Assembly: GCA_015680685.1 (NCBI GenBank)
Contig: MNCI01006570.1
Coordinates: 40,772 to 104,771, forward strand
Reading direction: 5' to 3'
DNA: 64,000 nucleotides
From: Gnetum montanum
Lineage: Eukaryota; Streptophyta; Gnetopsida; Gnetales; Gnetaceae
The notes beneath the pieces are model-generated. The model worked only from the letters and a program-made list of their open reading frames with translations, made no database searches and was not told where the DNA came from. Position numbers and translations under genes: made by a program. Below are positions 35,101 to 46,492 of this stretch, piece by piece (the first letter of the stretch is position 1; each line of letters starts with the position of its first letter).

Positions 35101-37290
35101 CCTTAGAAACGATGATTTTTTTTGTTAAGTTCTTGTTTTATGATTGCAATTTTATGATATTATTTTATTTTCATGTAATGAAGTTTGTTTGTTGGTCTCA
35201 ACCCTTTATGGTTATTATTTTAATATTTTATCCATGAAAAAATAGAAAAATTTCTATAATTTGTTTAAAAAAACCTATGGTTTGATGTCCCCATGACGTA
35301 AAGTGTACCTTTGGTAGCTCAAGAATGAAAAATGGATTACATCAGTTAAGTAGTTTGGATGTTATGATGATGAGAAGATTCTTTGGTTCTTAAAAATGAA
35401 AGAAACTCCTTTAGAGCTTTGAAAAAATTATGAAAAATGAGCAAAGTATCAAACATATTTATAGGATTTTTATCTTATGTTGATGGGACTGTCAACTCAT
35501 CCCTCAATGTTGATAGGGATGCATCATCGTAGCAATTCTTAACTATATTTTCACTTTGAAAATGGAGGAATTTTAAGTAAGTTTAGGGATGAAAAAGAGC
35601 CAAATGGAAGTTAAATAGATGTATAATGATGACAACAATATGAAAGAGGGTAAGTTTGACCTATTAGAAGTAATTAGAGCATATTGGATGAGTTCTTTGA
35701 GGATGTTCTAGTGCCAAATAAAGAAAAACTAGATGTTATAATACTATCAAGATGATTGATCATACCAAAGACTTAGGATTAGGAATTTTAAATTAAGGTA
35801 GACTAAAGGAAATGTAAGTGGATCCTCCCCAAAGTAAGCATATGCCTATTATTCCCTTGCATACCTTCATCACAAGGAGTCCATGAGCATCAAGGATGAT
35901 TAATGGTTGTTTTAAGTTAAATTCTATAACCATGGAAGAAATTTCCCCTACGGTTATGCTATCTACGAAACAAAACTGATCAATTTTCCATGGTATGAGA
36001 TAATGAGGTGATAGAAAATGGAGTGAGAAAATGGTAGAAAGGAAGAATTATGGATTAATGATTTGCATCTTCGTCACATGAGAACCTTGGCAAAAATTAT
36101 GATTAAGATGATCCATTACCAGTTCATTCCATGTCTAGACAAAGTTCATTCTATTTATAGTGATCTCGCATTAAGATATTCTTTCTCTTTGATCATTAAG
36201 AGTTCATAAAAATCCCAAAGAATAACCATCACTCCAATAGAAGAAGAAAAAGGTAGGGCCTTAGTTAGAGTGGTGTTTTGAAGTAGAAATAGCATGTCTT
36301 TCCAACACCATAACCAATGTTTATGGTCTATTATTATGTCTAAGGGATGTTCTTTGAATTTTTATTGTTGTTATTATTTGTTTTTTTTCATAGGAATAAC
36401 ACCATGTAAAGACATGATTTCTTTTTATGATCAACAATAGGAATAATGATATACCAATGGAGAATCATAGAACTTAAGAAGGAATTTGAGAAAAGAATAG
36501 ATACAATCCCCTTGAGGTCACACCCTTTCCCATTCCCACTTGGTCCTTTCCTAGTATGTTGGATAACAAGATCATTTGTTACTTTTAGTTGTGGTGTCAA
36601 AGAACCTTCATGATTTCATGATGCAAACTCAAAGTGGAATAGATGGAATGGATGGATGTCATGAGCTCACTCCCTAATAACACTAGAAAATTAACAATTT
36701 CTTAGTAGAGAGAATAATCTGAGGACAAAAGTTTTACCTTTTGGCCAGTTAACCATAACATCAATAGCTACATTAAATAAATACCTAAATTTTGTAATAG
36801 CATTAAAAAATAAAAAATTTTAAACAAGACTGAATAAAATTAACAAAGAAGAAAATAAAAGAAAAAAATATATAAAAAATTAATAAAATATTAAGAAAAT
36901 GAAAAATATATAAAGAATGTTACAAAACCAAAAGGTGAAAAATTTGGTAGCCTCATCAAGATGTTAGAATGGATGGCCATATCTCCCATGACTAAGTTAA
37001 GAGGAGGAGATCTAAAAAATAGAGTGTCCTTATTGTTATGCAAAGGTGATAGTGTTGCTAGTTACTTAGGATTCTAGGAATGGTTTTAAGTTTTTGCACA
37101 TTGACTAACATACACTTTTGAGTGCTAGTTTGGTGGTAAATTATTATGATCATAAAAGGAAAAGTTGAATGGATGATATAAGGTCATTCCAATAATGTTT
37201 GGAACTTAGTGTGTTGTGGCACATGCATGGGATTCTAATAAAGAGCCTTATCGCCAAGTTTGAATGTAACTTTTGATATCTATGTATCAT
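35101..37290 (-). mobile_element. Non-coding internal region of element B
   Basis: Aligns with 5750-7500 of A and 56500-57980 of E (for example CCCCATGACGTAAAGTGTACC at 35290 and AACACCATGTAAAGACATG near 36397). It is AT-rich at 36800-36930. No gene is visible; the 70-codon minus frame at 36388-36600 is not shared with A or E. Confidence 0.55.
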
Positions 37291-38042
37291 GATGTTTTGT
37301 GTCTTTTGCACTTCATTCATCATTAAGACTATTCATCAATATTCATCTAGCACATTGAGTATCATAAGACATTATTTTTGGTTTAGATTAATTTCTAGGT
37401 CAAGCTCATAGGATGTTATAAGTATACAAATCTTGGCTTTAATTGGAAGTTTGGGTAACTTTCCATACACTAACTCATAGGGAGAGTAGCCTATAGTAAG
37501 TTTCTAGGTTGAATGATATGTCCAAAGAGCAACATTAATTTTGGTACTCCAATATTTTCAATATCTCCTAATAGTTTGTGTCAAGATTCTAATGATCCTC
37601 TTATTGGTAATCTCAACTTGATCATTTGCTTAGGGGTGATATGGGGTTGTAACTTTATATTGCACACCCAAGCATTATACCAACTTCCAAGAAATTGACC
37701 TTGTGAAATATGGTCCATTATCTAAAATTAATGCTCTAGGCAAATCAAACCTATTTATCACCTATTATTGAACAAACCTCACTACAATGATAGATGTACA
37801 ATCGAATACAGTAGCAACTTTAGCTCATTTGGTGTAGTATTCAATAGTAACTAAGATCTAGACATTTTCATTTGACATTGGACTAATGGATTCCATGAAG
37901 CTAATTTTCCAAAGGTCAAAAGAATTCAATGATTAGATCTCTTATTGAGGCCCTTCCATTTGTATAGTCATTCATTCATCTCATTGACATCACTTACATG
38001 AATGGGAGAAATGGTGAGCATTCCTAAAGATCCATGGGCAAA
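37291..38042 (-). pseudogene. Integrase fragment of element B
   Basis: Colinear with 7740-8560 of A and 58260-59070 of E. The minus strand corresponds to the integrase core: an SNxxTEVTNRRIIRILT-like segment near 37600-37550 and the GPISPMSNEN equivalent near 37885. It stops at about 38042 where element D's truncated LTR begins; the zinc-binding domain, RNase H, RT, protease, gag and 5' LTR of B are missing, and do not reappear after D. Confidence 0.7.
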
Positions 38043-38587
38043 AGGTAAGAAGACTTAGAAAACATCTGGATAATATTAGGTTGAGTTAAAGAAAGATTTC
38101 AAAAATTATTATATTCCGATTTGACATAAATATTGATGTATTCATCATTGTAAATACCATGAGTGAGAGAAAAATCTCTGGAGAATTGGGATCTGAGCAA
38201 GAGTAAGTGGCTGAGCACACGGAGTGAGTGCAATTGGTGATTGTAGCTCCAAGGTCAACTTGTGGTGTGTTGATTTTTGTGTCTATTTTCTTGTATCTCA
38301 CTTGTGAGTGGAACATATCAGTCCCAAGTTATGGAAGAGATTTCTATTTGTTGTCTCTTGCATTGGAAATAGTCATTATGTGATTGTAGACTCTCATGCT
38401 TTGCAATATCATTTGAGTATGATAGGTTTTTAATGTTTGTGGGTTTTATGAATCTTATTGTAATATTCTAATTGCATTAATTATAGATAGCTATTTTTCT
38501 TATTTTCTAAAAATTAGTTTTATCTTTGCATATAATTTGAATTTAGTATTTAAAGGTGATTTCTTTGGGAGTGAACCTAGTCTAGCA
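38043..38587 (+). mobile_element. 5' LTR of element D, 5'-truncated
   Basis: Aligns with 44071-44616, the second part of the right LTR. The first 400 bp of the LTR (43671-44070) have no counterpart here, so U3 including the phased octamer array is lost. It ends TCTAGCA, followed four bases later by the primer-binding site. The junction with element B integrase at about 38042 looks like a deletion breakpoint. Confidence 0.85.
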
Positions 38588-38591
38588 TTAT

Positions 38592-38603
38592 TGGCATCAA
38601 AGC
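38592..38603 (+). promoter_or_regulatory. Primer-binding site of element D
   Basis: TGGCATCAAAGC, one form of the initiator-Met tRNA site TGGTATCAGAGC, on the plus strand. This shows that D reads left to right, opposite to A, B, C, E, F and G. Confidence 0.75.
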
Positions 38604-38651
38604 TAGATTTATTATTACTTGGAAATTGATTTAGGATTTTGTTAATTTAAT

Positions 38652-39507
38652 ATGGTACCTATGAAAAAACTAGTGAAAGCTCTAAATTAAGACATGAAGA
38701 GCATGAACTCTACATTCCAGATGATGTTAGCTCTATTAGATGAAATTAGCATGAAGGTAGATCAAAATGCTACTCCTAGACATATTCAAATCCATAGGGA
38801 TGAATAGCATGTATGTTTAGATGAAGAAGTTTCACAACCAAGTGGTGATGGAGTAGATGAAGAGTAAGGTTAGTCTAGCTATGGGAGTGTAGAAAATAAT
38901 TAACTAAGAATTTCAATGGCAGGGAATCCTATTCCTCATATTAAAACTCCAAGGGCTCCAATGATGTTCAATGCTACTTCTTCAAGCAAGTTGGATGAAG
39001 AAGGTGAGGCAAGGCTCGCTAGAGAATTCAGGAATGCTGCAAGACATTTGTACATGGAGTTGAATATTTTCAATAGTGTAGATGACACCAATGATTTTTC
39101 AAGTTAGCTAAAGGCACTTGAGAAGAAATTTCAGTTGGAAGAAGTACCAAATAAGTTGATGGTACCTATTGCTAAATTCAAATTAGAAGGTATGTCTTCT
39201 ACTTAGTGGGAAAAAGAGTCCTAGGGTTATGAAAGATAAAATGATTAATCTATTAGAGATTGAAATTTGATGAAATATAGGTTAAAAAGAATATTTGAAT
39301 AGTCTCATCAGAGATAAGAAACCATTATGAAATTAAAATTCCTAAGGCAAGGTAACAAGGATGTTAAAGAATTCTATATCAAATTTTTTGATCTATTCCA
39401 TTAAGCTAAGGTAAACTACGAGGAGTATGAAAACTTGAAAACTTAGCTCATTTTAGGAGATGTTGCACTTGAAAACTTAGCTCACTAGAAAATTGAAAAA
39501 TTCTAAG
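38652..39507 (+). pseudogene. Gag of element D, 5' part
   Basis: Starts ATG 38652 (MVPMKKLVKALN) and stays in one frame with 38916-39107 (MAGNPIPHIKTPRAPMMFN). Capsid-type motifs follow: LKALEKKFQLEEVPNKLM, MKLKFLRQGNKDVKEFY, KVNYEEYENLKT near 39320-39450. In-frame stops are TAG or TAA at places where Gln fits (for example before LKALEK, before LILGD, before AKVNY). The frame is cut at about 39507 by the probable solo LTR and resumes near 40805. Confidence 0.85.
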
Positions 39508-40800
39508 TGTGGAATAGTTTTAACCTTGGATCCCAAGGGCCTCCAAGAAAGAGAATCCAAGGCATCCTAGATGATCTTGTTGATCACCCAAGGACTTGAA
39601 AGGTATAAATGAGGGTAAAAAATAGGAAAAATAATGTAGATCTAATCTAAAAATGAATGCACAAAATAAAATTGTGATAATTTTCACAAAAAATGAACTA
39701 TAAAATTTATTACAATAAATATATTAAAAATAAAGAGTTTGAAAAGTGTACAAATGGTTCTTGAATGCACAAGGAGTTTGCTTTGATGGAGTCTAAAGCT
39801 TGTTGAAGTTAATAGTTTACACTCTATGATCAACTCTATGATCCAGGTACTTACATCAAAACTTCTTGCAAGTTCTAGCCTAAATCTGTGGTGTTGGTTA
39901 CCAGGGGGTAAGGTATATGCTATACTTTCGTTAAGAAAATGGAGTACTCTGCTAAGATTTTGTGCTCAAGTAGTTGTAGGTTTGCTTCAAAAGTATTACC
40001 AAATTCTCAAAGGTTGTAAATGCTCAAGATTAAAGGTTCTAGCAGTCAACAATTGTCAAAATATTTATGAGTTCAAGAAACCAAGAGCTCAAGAACCTAT
40101 TTAAGGTTTTTGAGATAGGCTTTTATAGGTCACATGGCTTTCTGGCTGCAAATGTCTTCCATGATTATTGATAGATCAGAATCATTTGCAAGTGTAGCAG
40201 GCCTTTACCTCTATTGTAGTTTTCATTGATGCTAATTTTTGATACCCCTAAGGCAATCAAAACCATGCTGGATGCCAAAAATAGTAAATCATCTTTTCTA
40301 ATCATGGGGACTTTACCCATCTATGCTAGCCTCATGGGAACAATGCTAGAATTTTGTGATCTATGTTAGAATTGGTGGGACAATGCTAGAATTGTTTGAA
40401 GAATGTAACCCCCATCCACTCCAACACTAGCCTTAAGACATCCACACTGGGTTATTTTATAGCTATGCTAGGTTTTGCTATAAAAGTGAAAATCCAACAC
40501 CACCAATGCTGGGGGTAGGTGTTTTCAACATAGTTGCGTCTCTATGTCCACAAAAACCCATGAAAATGCTAAATTTTATCATTCTTAGGGTATTTTTAGC
40601 CTTTCCTAAGCCCAAATATAGGCATGATGTGACTTTTCCACCTACAAAGTGAGGTTGTAATGACTTATGAGGCATTTTTTAGCTCCAAAAGTTGAAGTGT
40701 GTGAGATTGGAGCTCATGGCCTAGAAACCCCACATTTTACAATGAAAACCTAGTCTTAAGTATAGGGCAAAAGAGTACAATGCCAAAGGGTTACAACACA
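39508..40800 (-). mobile_element. Probable solo LTR inserted in gag of element D
   Basis: 1293 bp inserted into the gag frame: left of it KIEKF, right of it a continuation ending in VILYEPQIVDEAYDLALKVE. The ends read TGTGGAAT and TTACAACACA, giving a 4-bp TGTG/CACA inverted terminus. The minus strand has ACCTATAAAAGCC (40118-40130), a good TATA region, so the LTR is read on the minus strand. Short internal repeats of CAATGCTAGAATT occur at 40340-40400. A clean target duplication is not visible. No internal element sequence is present, hence solo LTR. Confidence 0.55.
40121..40127 (-). promoter_or_regulatory. TATA box in probable solo LTR
   Basis: The minus strand reads CCTATAAAAGCC. This is the main reason for assigning minus orientation. 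Confidence 0.45.
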
Positions 40801-40804
40801 CATT

Positions 40805-41260
40805 TCTTGGTGCTATTTTAGGAGGTCTCAAAATCATGTAGTAGTAGGAGTTATCCTTTATGAACCACAAATTGTTGATGAGGCTTATGATTTGGCACTC
40901 AAAGTTGAGAAGAAATTTGATGGATTTAGAAATAGGAGTAAACAAAATTCCAATGGAAAGGAGAAGGAATCTAGATCTAAAAAGGAATCCATGTTCAAAT
41001 CTAAAGACAAGGAGGATAGCCAAAATAAGAATATTGAAAGAGGCAATGAGACGAACAAAGCCAAGAAGGACCAAGGAAAGAAAGGTAAAGGTAAAGGTAG
41101 CAACTCATCAAAAATTCAGTACTTCAAATGTGTAGAATGAAAACATAAGCAATTGGAATGTCCACTTCACAAGGTGACCAAGGGTAAAGATGTTGAAACC
41201 ATGGAGGTGAAGGAGACATCAAGTCAAGCTCTTCAAAGAGGTAATCCTAATGCTTCAAAA
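40805..41260 (+). pseudogene. Gag of element D, 3' part with zinc knuckle
   Basis: Resumes after the insertion as EPQIVDEAYDLALKVEKKF, then a strongly basic Lys/Ser/Asn-rich stretch (40930-41105). At 41121-41162 a knuckle reads YFKCVE, stop, KHKQLEC: the Cx2Cx4Hx4C spacing is kept but the first Cys is Tyr and a stop replaces one residue. The frame then continues LHKVTKGKDVETMEVKE toward protease. Other long frames here (40860-41135 plus, 40721-41103 minus) are shadows of this one. Confidence 0.85.
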
Positions 41261-41720
41261 ATTGAGGATGGTTTTGAATTAAATTCTTGTGCACTTATGG
41301 GAATGTCAAAAAAGGAGTTCATACTAATAGGAAATTGTTGTTTCAAATTAGGACTAGTTGTTTTCTTACTATGGAATGGATTCATATTTTTATTGATGGG
41401 GGAGCCCAAGAAAATGTTATTTCTTTTAATACAACTAATAGATTGGGTTTGGTAGCATCCAAGACCCTATAAGGTGCATTAGTTGTCTAGAGATTTATCC
41501 AGAGAGGTGAGTGAACAATATGCTTTGAAATTTAAAATTGGAAGTTTTAATGATGTTGTGAAGTATAATGTGCTTCCAATAAATTGTGTTGATATAATTA
41601 TTGATAGACCTTGGAATTTTAACAATGGTTCTCAATTTGATAAAGCTAGAAATATATGAAGTGTAGCTAGACCTAATGGAATCCATGATTTGATTCTTAT
41701 CATAGTTGAACAAGTGAGGT
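41261..41720 (+). pseudogene. Aspartic protease of element D
   Basis: 41287-41472 reads WIHIFIDGGAQENVISFN and TTNRLGL, corresponding to the plant chromovirus protease box (IDGGSCTNVAS..LVEKLGL). After a frame change it continues EVSEQYALKFKIGSFNDVV, YNVLPINCVDIIIDRPWNF, where the last part corresponds to the LLGRPWQ motif. The box has DGG instead of DSG, as in many members of this lineage. Confidence 0.8.
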
Positions 41721-41829
41721 AGTAAAGCTTACTTAATGCTCCCTTAATCCTTCTAGGATAGAGGGAATACTTTAATGAACATGATGAAACTGATTTTTGT
41801 TTATAATTAATACTAATCATGATGATATG

Positions 41830-42922
41830 CAAGTTGAACTTCCTATAAGTGTGCTAGGATTGAAGGAAAAGTTTCCCATGGTGCCCAAGAAGGTAGATGA
41901 AAGGTCTAATGAAGTATAAGAGATTAATGAGAAAAGGAGTTCTTAAGCATCTCTTATTGAACAAGGAAGTGCTCAATACTCTAATATTTTAAAAGAGGAA
42001 ACTAAGTATTTCATCAAAGAGACCAAGAGATCTTCTAGATCCAAGATGGTACATGTTGTTGATCAAGGAGAGTTCCTTCCTCAAAAATCATAAGAGGATA
42101 TGGATCAAGAAAAACGAAGTGGAAAATATTAATGGACTTCTTTAGGAAGGATTATGAGCATCACTAGAGGGTATGATACTCATTATTTATGCAATTTTTC
42201 TATACCTTTTTGTAATGGAAAAAAGATTCTTTACCAAGTTAAGGCTATCTCATGGAACATAGCTGAGTCTTTTAGCCAAGGTGTATGGAAGAATGATTGC
42301 TTGGGTGATGAATTTAATGTTCAAGCAATGAAGAAGAATTTACCTTTTGAGTTAGTACCTCCAAAGTGGATTATAGAATTTGTTGATGATTTCTTTAAAT
42401 AGGAGAAACCATTGGAATTTGAGACTCCTATATGAAATCTTAAATTTTTAATATTTGATGAGATTGGACAACCACATGTTAAAGATTAAGTTAAACTAAT
42501 GATGGAGAGGAGCCATAAAGAGATAACTGAGTTTAAGCTTTACCTTGTAAATGGTAGGAATGTCTCTTATGTGGAACATAGTGTGTTTGATTCTAGTTTT
42601 TCACATCAGCTTGATAATGATTTGTTCCATTGTGAGAATGAGCATTAAGATCATTATGGTGATTATGATGAAGTTTTGAGTTATGTTATGCATGGGTGAA
42701 AGCAATATAAGTTTTGATGCCATTGTTGGTAGGATCATGACGAATAGAGATAATATGTTTTATTTTGTATTTGATAATGAAGGTTATAGTAATAGTCATA
42801 ATAAGAATATCATTATTCATGTGAATGTGGAAATTAATAGTGATTAAATCAATTGTCTTGGTTGTGAAATAGATGGACAACATGAAGGCAATCTACATTG
42901 TAATTTTGATTATGTAAGAAGA
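41830..42922 (+). pseudogene. Unrecognised coding-like segment in element D where RT should be
   Basis: Lies between protease and the integrase C-terminus. The plus strand reads as protein with occasional stops: VELPISVLGLKEKFPMVPKK (41830), ILKEETKYFIKETKRSSRSK (41985), then an open frame 42154-42402 (MSITRGYDTHYLCNFSI, later LPFELVPPKWIIEFVDDFFK), and after a stop EKPLEFETPI, FLIFDEIGQPHVKD, FKLYLVNGRNVSYVEHSVFD to about 42660. No RT, RNase H or integrase zinc-domain motif is visible. A second weaker open part (42700-42900) is Asn/His rich. Function unknown; it may be captured host sequence, or strongly diverged element sequence. Confidence 0.5.
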
Positions 42923-43640
42923 ATGAGTAAGAAATTTTTCAACATCAAGGAGAAGAATGTTGAGTTTTCACATAATAATTCTTTTCATGTTGTTATTCAC
43001 AAAATCCCATTTAAAGTGAATTATGCATTTTTTCCAAAGATGGTGGATACTTTGAAGAGCTTTGATGGTGAAGCTCAACTCAATGTTGATTTTGTGCAAG
43101 AGATGACGGATCTTTGTGCACAAGTAAAATTAAATCTTAAGAAGAACATTGAAGAGAGAGGCCTCAAGAGGAATGAGGATAAGTGAAAGCCTAATTTTTT
43201 TGTTGGTGACCTTATTTAGATGCACTTGAAGAAGAAGTAGTTTAGAGGTATTAACTTTTCTAAATTCAAAGCTAAGAAGATGGGGCCTTTCAAAATTAAG
43301 GCTAAAATTGATAATTCTTTTAAGATTTATTTACCAAATGATGTTGGTATATATTTTGTGTTTAATAGTTTAGATCTTATGCACTATCATGGGCCAACTG
43401 ATGAGAAGACTATACAAGGTAACATTGATGAGTTGAGGTGGGCTATTGATCAATCCAAGCCTTCACTAGAAAGGAAGGCAATCATACTAAGCATAGGAAA
43501 GCTTCTAGCAATACAAGAGTCAATAGACATGAATATTTGATCCATTGGAAGGATAAATCCATTGGTGATGTTGTATGGGTCCATGAAACTAAACTTGTTG
43601 ATTAGGGAATCAGTTCAACTCCTACTTCCTTGTTCATGTG
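42923..43640 (+). pseudogene. Integrase C-terminus and chromodomain of element D
   Basis: 42923-43186 reads FSHNNSFHVVIHKIPFKV, FFPKMVDTLKSFDGEAQ, LCAQVKLNLKKNIEERG; 43187-43420 has FFVGDLI, HLKKK, KKMGPFKIKAKIDNSFK and DLMHYHGP, the post-core region with the GPY/F module. Around 43510-43615, in another frame, NTRVNRHEYLIHWKDKS and VVWVHETKLVD match a chromodomain (aromatic Tyr and Trp, then the WxxxxxL-type helix). This identifies D as a chromovirus-type gypsy element. The integrase catalytic core upstream is missing. Confidence 0.85.
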
Positions 43641-43652
43641 AGCTTACTTTTT

Positions 43653-43668
43653 GAAGGATGGGAGAGCT
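43653..43668 (+). promoter_or_regulatory. Polypurine tract of element D
   Basis: GAAGGATGGGAGAGC lies just upstream of the right LTR start TGTAGGATC (43671). It is the clearest polypurine tract in the window. Confidence 0.7.
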
Positions 43669-43670
43669 AG

Positions 43671-44616
43671 TGTAGGATCATCTCTTCTAAACCCATTGTT
43701 CTTTCCTATGTGTGCATGTTTTTGTAGGATTTGGAACACTAGAGAGATGTCTTGAAAGTCCATGAGACATCTTGGCCAAGACTAGAAGTGACTGAGATGA
43801 CTTGCTATTCATATTGACATCTCAGATGAGACATCTCATCAGAATCTAAGATGTCTCAGGTGAGATGTCTCCATTGTGTATGAGATGTCTTAGGTCTAGA
43901 AGAGACATCTCAGAAAAATACTAGACATCATGGCTAAGAGTTGGATTTTATAGAAAATGTCTTACCAAGATCAAAATGACCCATATGGATAGGGGAACTT
44001 CCAAAAATGTTCATCCCAATTCAAGAAATAGCTAGAACATAATGAAAAAAGATGAAACGAGTTTAATAGAAGGTGAGAAGACTTGAAAAACATCTAGAAA
44101 AATTTAGGTTGAGTTAAGGAAAGGTTTATAGGGTTCTTATATTCCTATTTGATATAAATGTTTATGTATTCATCATTGTAGATACCATGAATGAGAGAAA
44201 AAGCTCTTGGGAATGAAGAGTTGAGCAAGAGAGAGTAGGTGAGCACAATAAGTGAGTGTAATTGGTGATTGAAGCTCCAAGATCAACTTCTGGTATGTTG
44301 GTTTTTGCATTCTATTATCTTATATCTCACTTATGAGTGAAATATTTCAGTGCTAAGTTGTGGGAGAGATTTCTATTGGTTGTGTCTTGCATTAAGAACA
44401 ACCATTGTGTAGTTGTGAAGCCTAATGCTTTGTAATATTGTTTGAGTGTTACAAGTTTTAGATATTTGTGAGTTTTCTGAATCCTGTTGTAATCATCTAA
44501 TTACATTACTTAAAGATAGCTATTTTTCTTGTTTTCTAGCAAATAGTTTAATCTTTTCATAAAATCTAGATTTAGTATTCAATGGTGATTTATTTGGGAG
44601 TCAACCTACTATAGTG
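43671..44616 (+). mobile_element. 3' LTR of element D
   Basis: 946 bp, starting TGTAGGATC after the polypurine tract and ending at TATAGTG, the counterpart of TCTAGCA in the left LTR. The second half matches 38043-38587. The first 270 bp carry the phased octamer array. Right of it the sequence is not that of element B, so there is no visible target duplication. Confidence 0.88.
43745..43930. repeat. Phased array of AGATGTCT / AGACATCT octamers in U3 of element D
   Basis: Seven exact copies of AGATGTCT or its reverse complement start at 43745, 43765, 43829, 43849, 43863, 43883 and 43903; near copies start at 43795 (AGATGACT), 43815 (TGACATCT) and 43923 (AGACATCA). Spacings are 20, 30, 20, 14, 20, 14, 20, 20, 20 bp. 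The location in the U3 part of the LTR suggests an enhancer-like region. Confidence 0.8.
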
Positions 44617-45925
44617 TTGAAATAAGTATATGACACAAAATTGCTACTAAAGAAAGAATGTCTACTATGCAATACTAATAACATTAAAGATGAATATCAT
44701 GTTTTTTTGTAATATCCTACATCAGAGCATATTAGATAAAAATGGAATATTATGGTTACATGTTTTATTGATTTGTTTCAAATGTTATCAATAATACTTA
44801 GTAATTTTCTTAATGATGTTTTCAAAACTCATAGTAGATATATTTCTACTATTTAATAGATATAGATGACTTATAGACATATATAATCATTAGCTGTGAA
44901 AACATTTCATATACATTGCATGTATATTTGTTTAATTTGTTTTGCTAAATTTCTATCAATCTTATAAGATATGCATCTCATAATAACTTTTTCCTTATTA
45001 AAAGGGATACCAACTTGGGTATAAAATAAATATTATGGCTGAAAAGGCTATAAAAAAGAACACGTTTATGCTTTATTAATTGTTCAAGATATATCAAATA
45101 ATCCTATAAGTAGATGTAAAAGTGTCTTAATGAATTGAACTTGCTTATTAAGCATATGTAGTATGTTTTACATGAAATAGTTGTAACTATTATAGATAGA
45201 ACATAATAATAGTAAAAAGGAAAAGATAGTTTTATTAACTTTATAAGATCAAAAAATTTCTAATATTATGGATCTTCATGATAATTAGAATCTTAGCATA
45301 AGGGCCTACCAAAATAATTTAACTAAATGGATATTGTAGGTCTTCCAATATTAGTCTATCATTAAGTTAAATATTCAATATGCACAAATCATATATAAAA
45401 GAGGAAGTTGCATTATCAACTTGCATGTTATTGTGCCAAAAGTAATGTATGTTTCACTTGTTTATTGTATATACTACTTGATAGAAAGTAAACCCTAATG
45501 AACTACAAGTAATATGTCTTTTCTTTATGATGGAAAAGAAATAATAACTCATGCTTTTCCAACCAAATCTATTTTCATATATATTTCTAACTATACAATA
45601 TATATAAAAAATTTAATCAATATGATTTGTACCTTGACAAAAATATAGAGTTATCTATCATAATGCACAACTTATGATAAAAATCTTCCAATAATTCAAA
45701 CCATGCATTATTAGATATATTGAATGAAACAATTTTAATTTCATACTATAAAATTGAATTTGTAAAATGATCATAACCATCAATTATTTATCACAATGTT
45801 TGAGTTGTGAATTTGAACATATACTTTGTGATAGTAATTTATTGATGAATTTATTTGTTCATACTTAGATATTGTAGTTTGTTAATGCAACTTGGATTCA
45901 TAGACAAATATTTTAAAAGCAAATC
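44617..45925. other. AT-rich sequence, nothing recognised
   Basis: About 1.3 kb right of element D. No retroelement motif, no open frame above 60 codons and no clear splice-flanked exon on either strand. Confidence 0.5.
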
Positions 45926-45935
45926 CATATTATTT

Positions 45936-46072
45936 AGGATGAGCTTTTATTTCAACTGATGGCATATATTCATCTGGATCTCCACTATCATAGTTCATTA
46001 ATAGATGCAAATATTGCTTTTGCCAATCTTTCCTTAAGAGATATGATCTCATTTAAACCTTTTTTTATCTAT
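45936..46072 (-). pseudogene. Candidate exon, unidentified host gene
   Basis: On the minus strand a pyrimidine-rich tract ending TTTTGATAG (46073-46081) is followed by a readable stretch: one frame gives KKGLNEIISLKERLAKAIFA, another, overlapping, gives LLRKDWQKQYLHLLMNYDSG and DPDEYMPSVEIKAHPK before a stop. A single-base shift near 46000 would join the two. Not recognised. Whether it belongs with the exon-like pieces at 48578-50345, on the same strand, is unknown. Confidence 0.3.
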
Positions 46073-46492
46073 CAAAATAAAACAGAAAAATATAAGTTAG
46101 GATAAATAAAATTTATTAATATAAAAATTTAAAAGTGCTAAACTTTATTGATTTTTTTAAATAGTAGCTATCAAACTAAAAAATCAAAACAAGAGTAAAG
46201 ATATTTCAAATTTATAGCTAAAAAAGTAACAATAGATAAATATTATATTTTTACAATCATAATTCAAAATAAATAATAATTTTATCAAAATTTAGAAAAT
46301 CAAACATGCATTATAAAATTAGTATACTCCTATGTTGAGTTCTTGTTTGTAGTCATCTTCTAGATTTGGACTACTTTAACAACTATTTTTATTTCTTAAT
46401 CATGTTTGATTGGTATGCATAGTATGCTTGTGCTAGTGAGTAAAGAATAAGATCTTAAAAATGTTTATCATTAACTTTTTTTTACCTATTAG

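Noticed and set aside
40721-41135. Overlapping frames on both strands around D gag (117, 91 and 72 codons)
   Set aside because: The zinc-knuckle spacing and the continuation of VDEAYDLALKVE fix a single real plus-strand frame; the rest are shadows of a Lys/Ser-rich repeat-like sequence.
43745-43930. CRISPR-like array
   Set aside because: Spacings are short and regular and the repeat is an octamer in both orientations inside an LTR of a plant element; nothing resembles CRISPR repeats or spacers.
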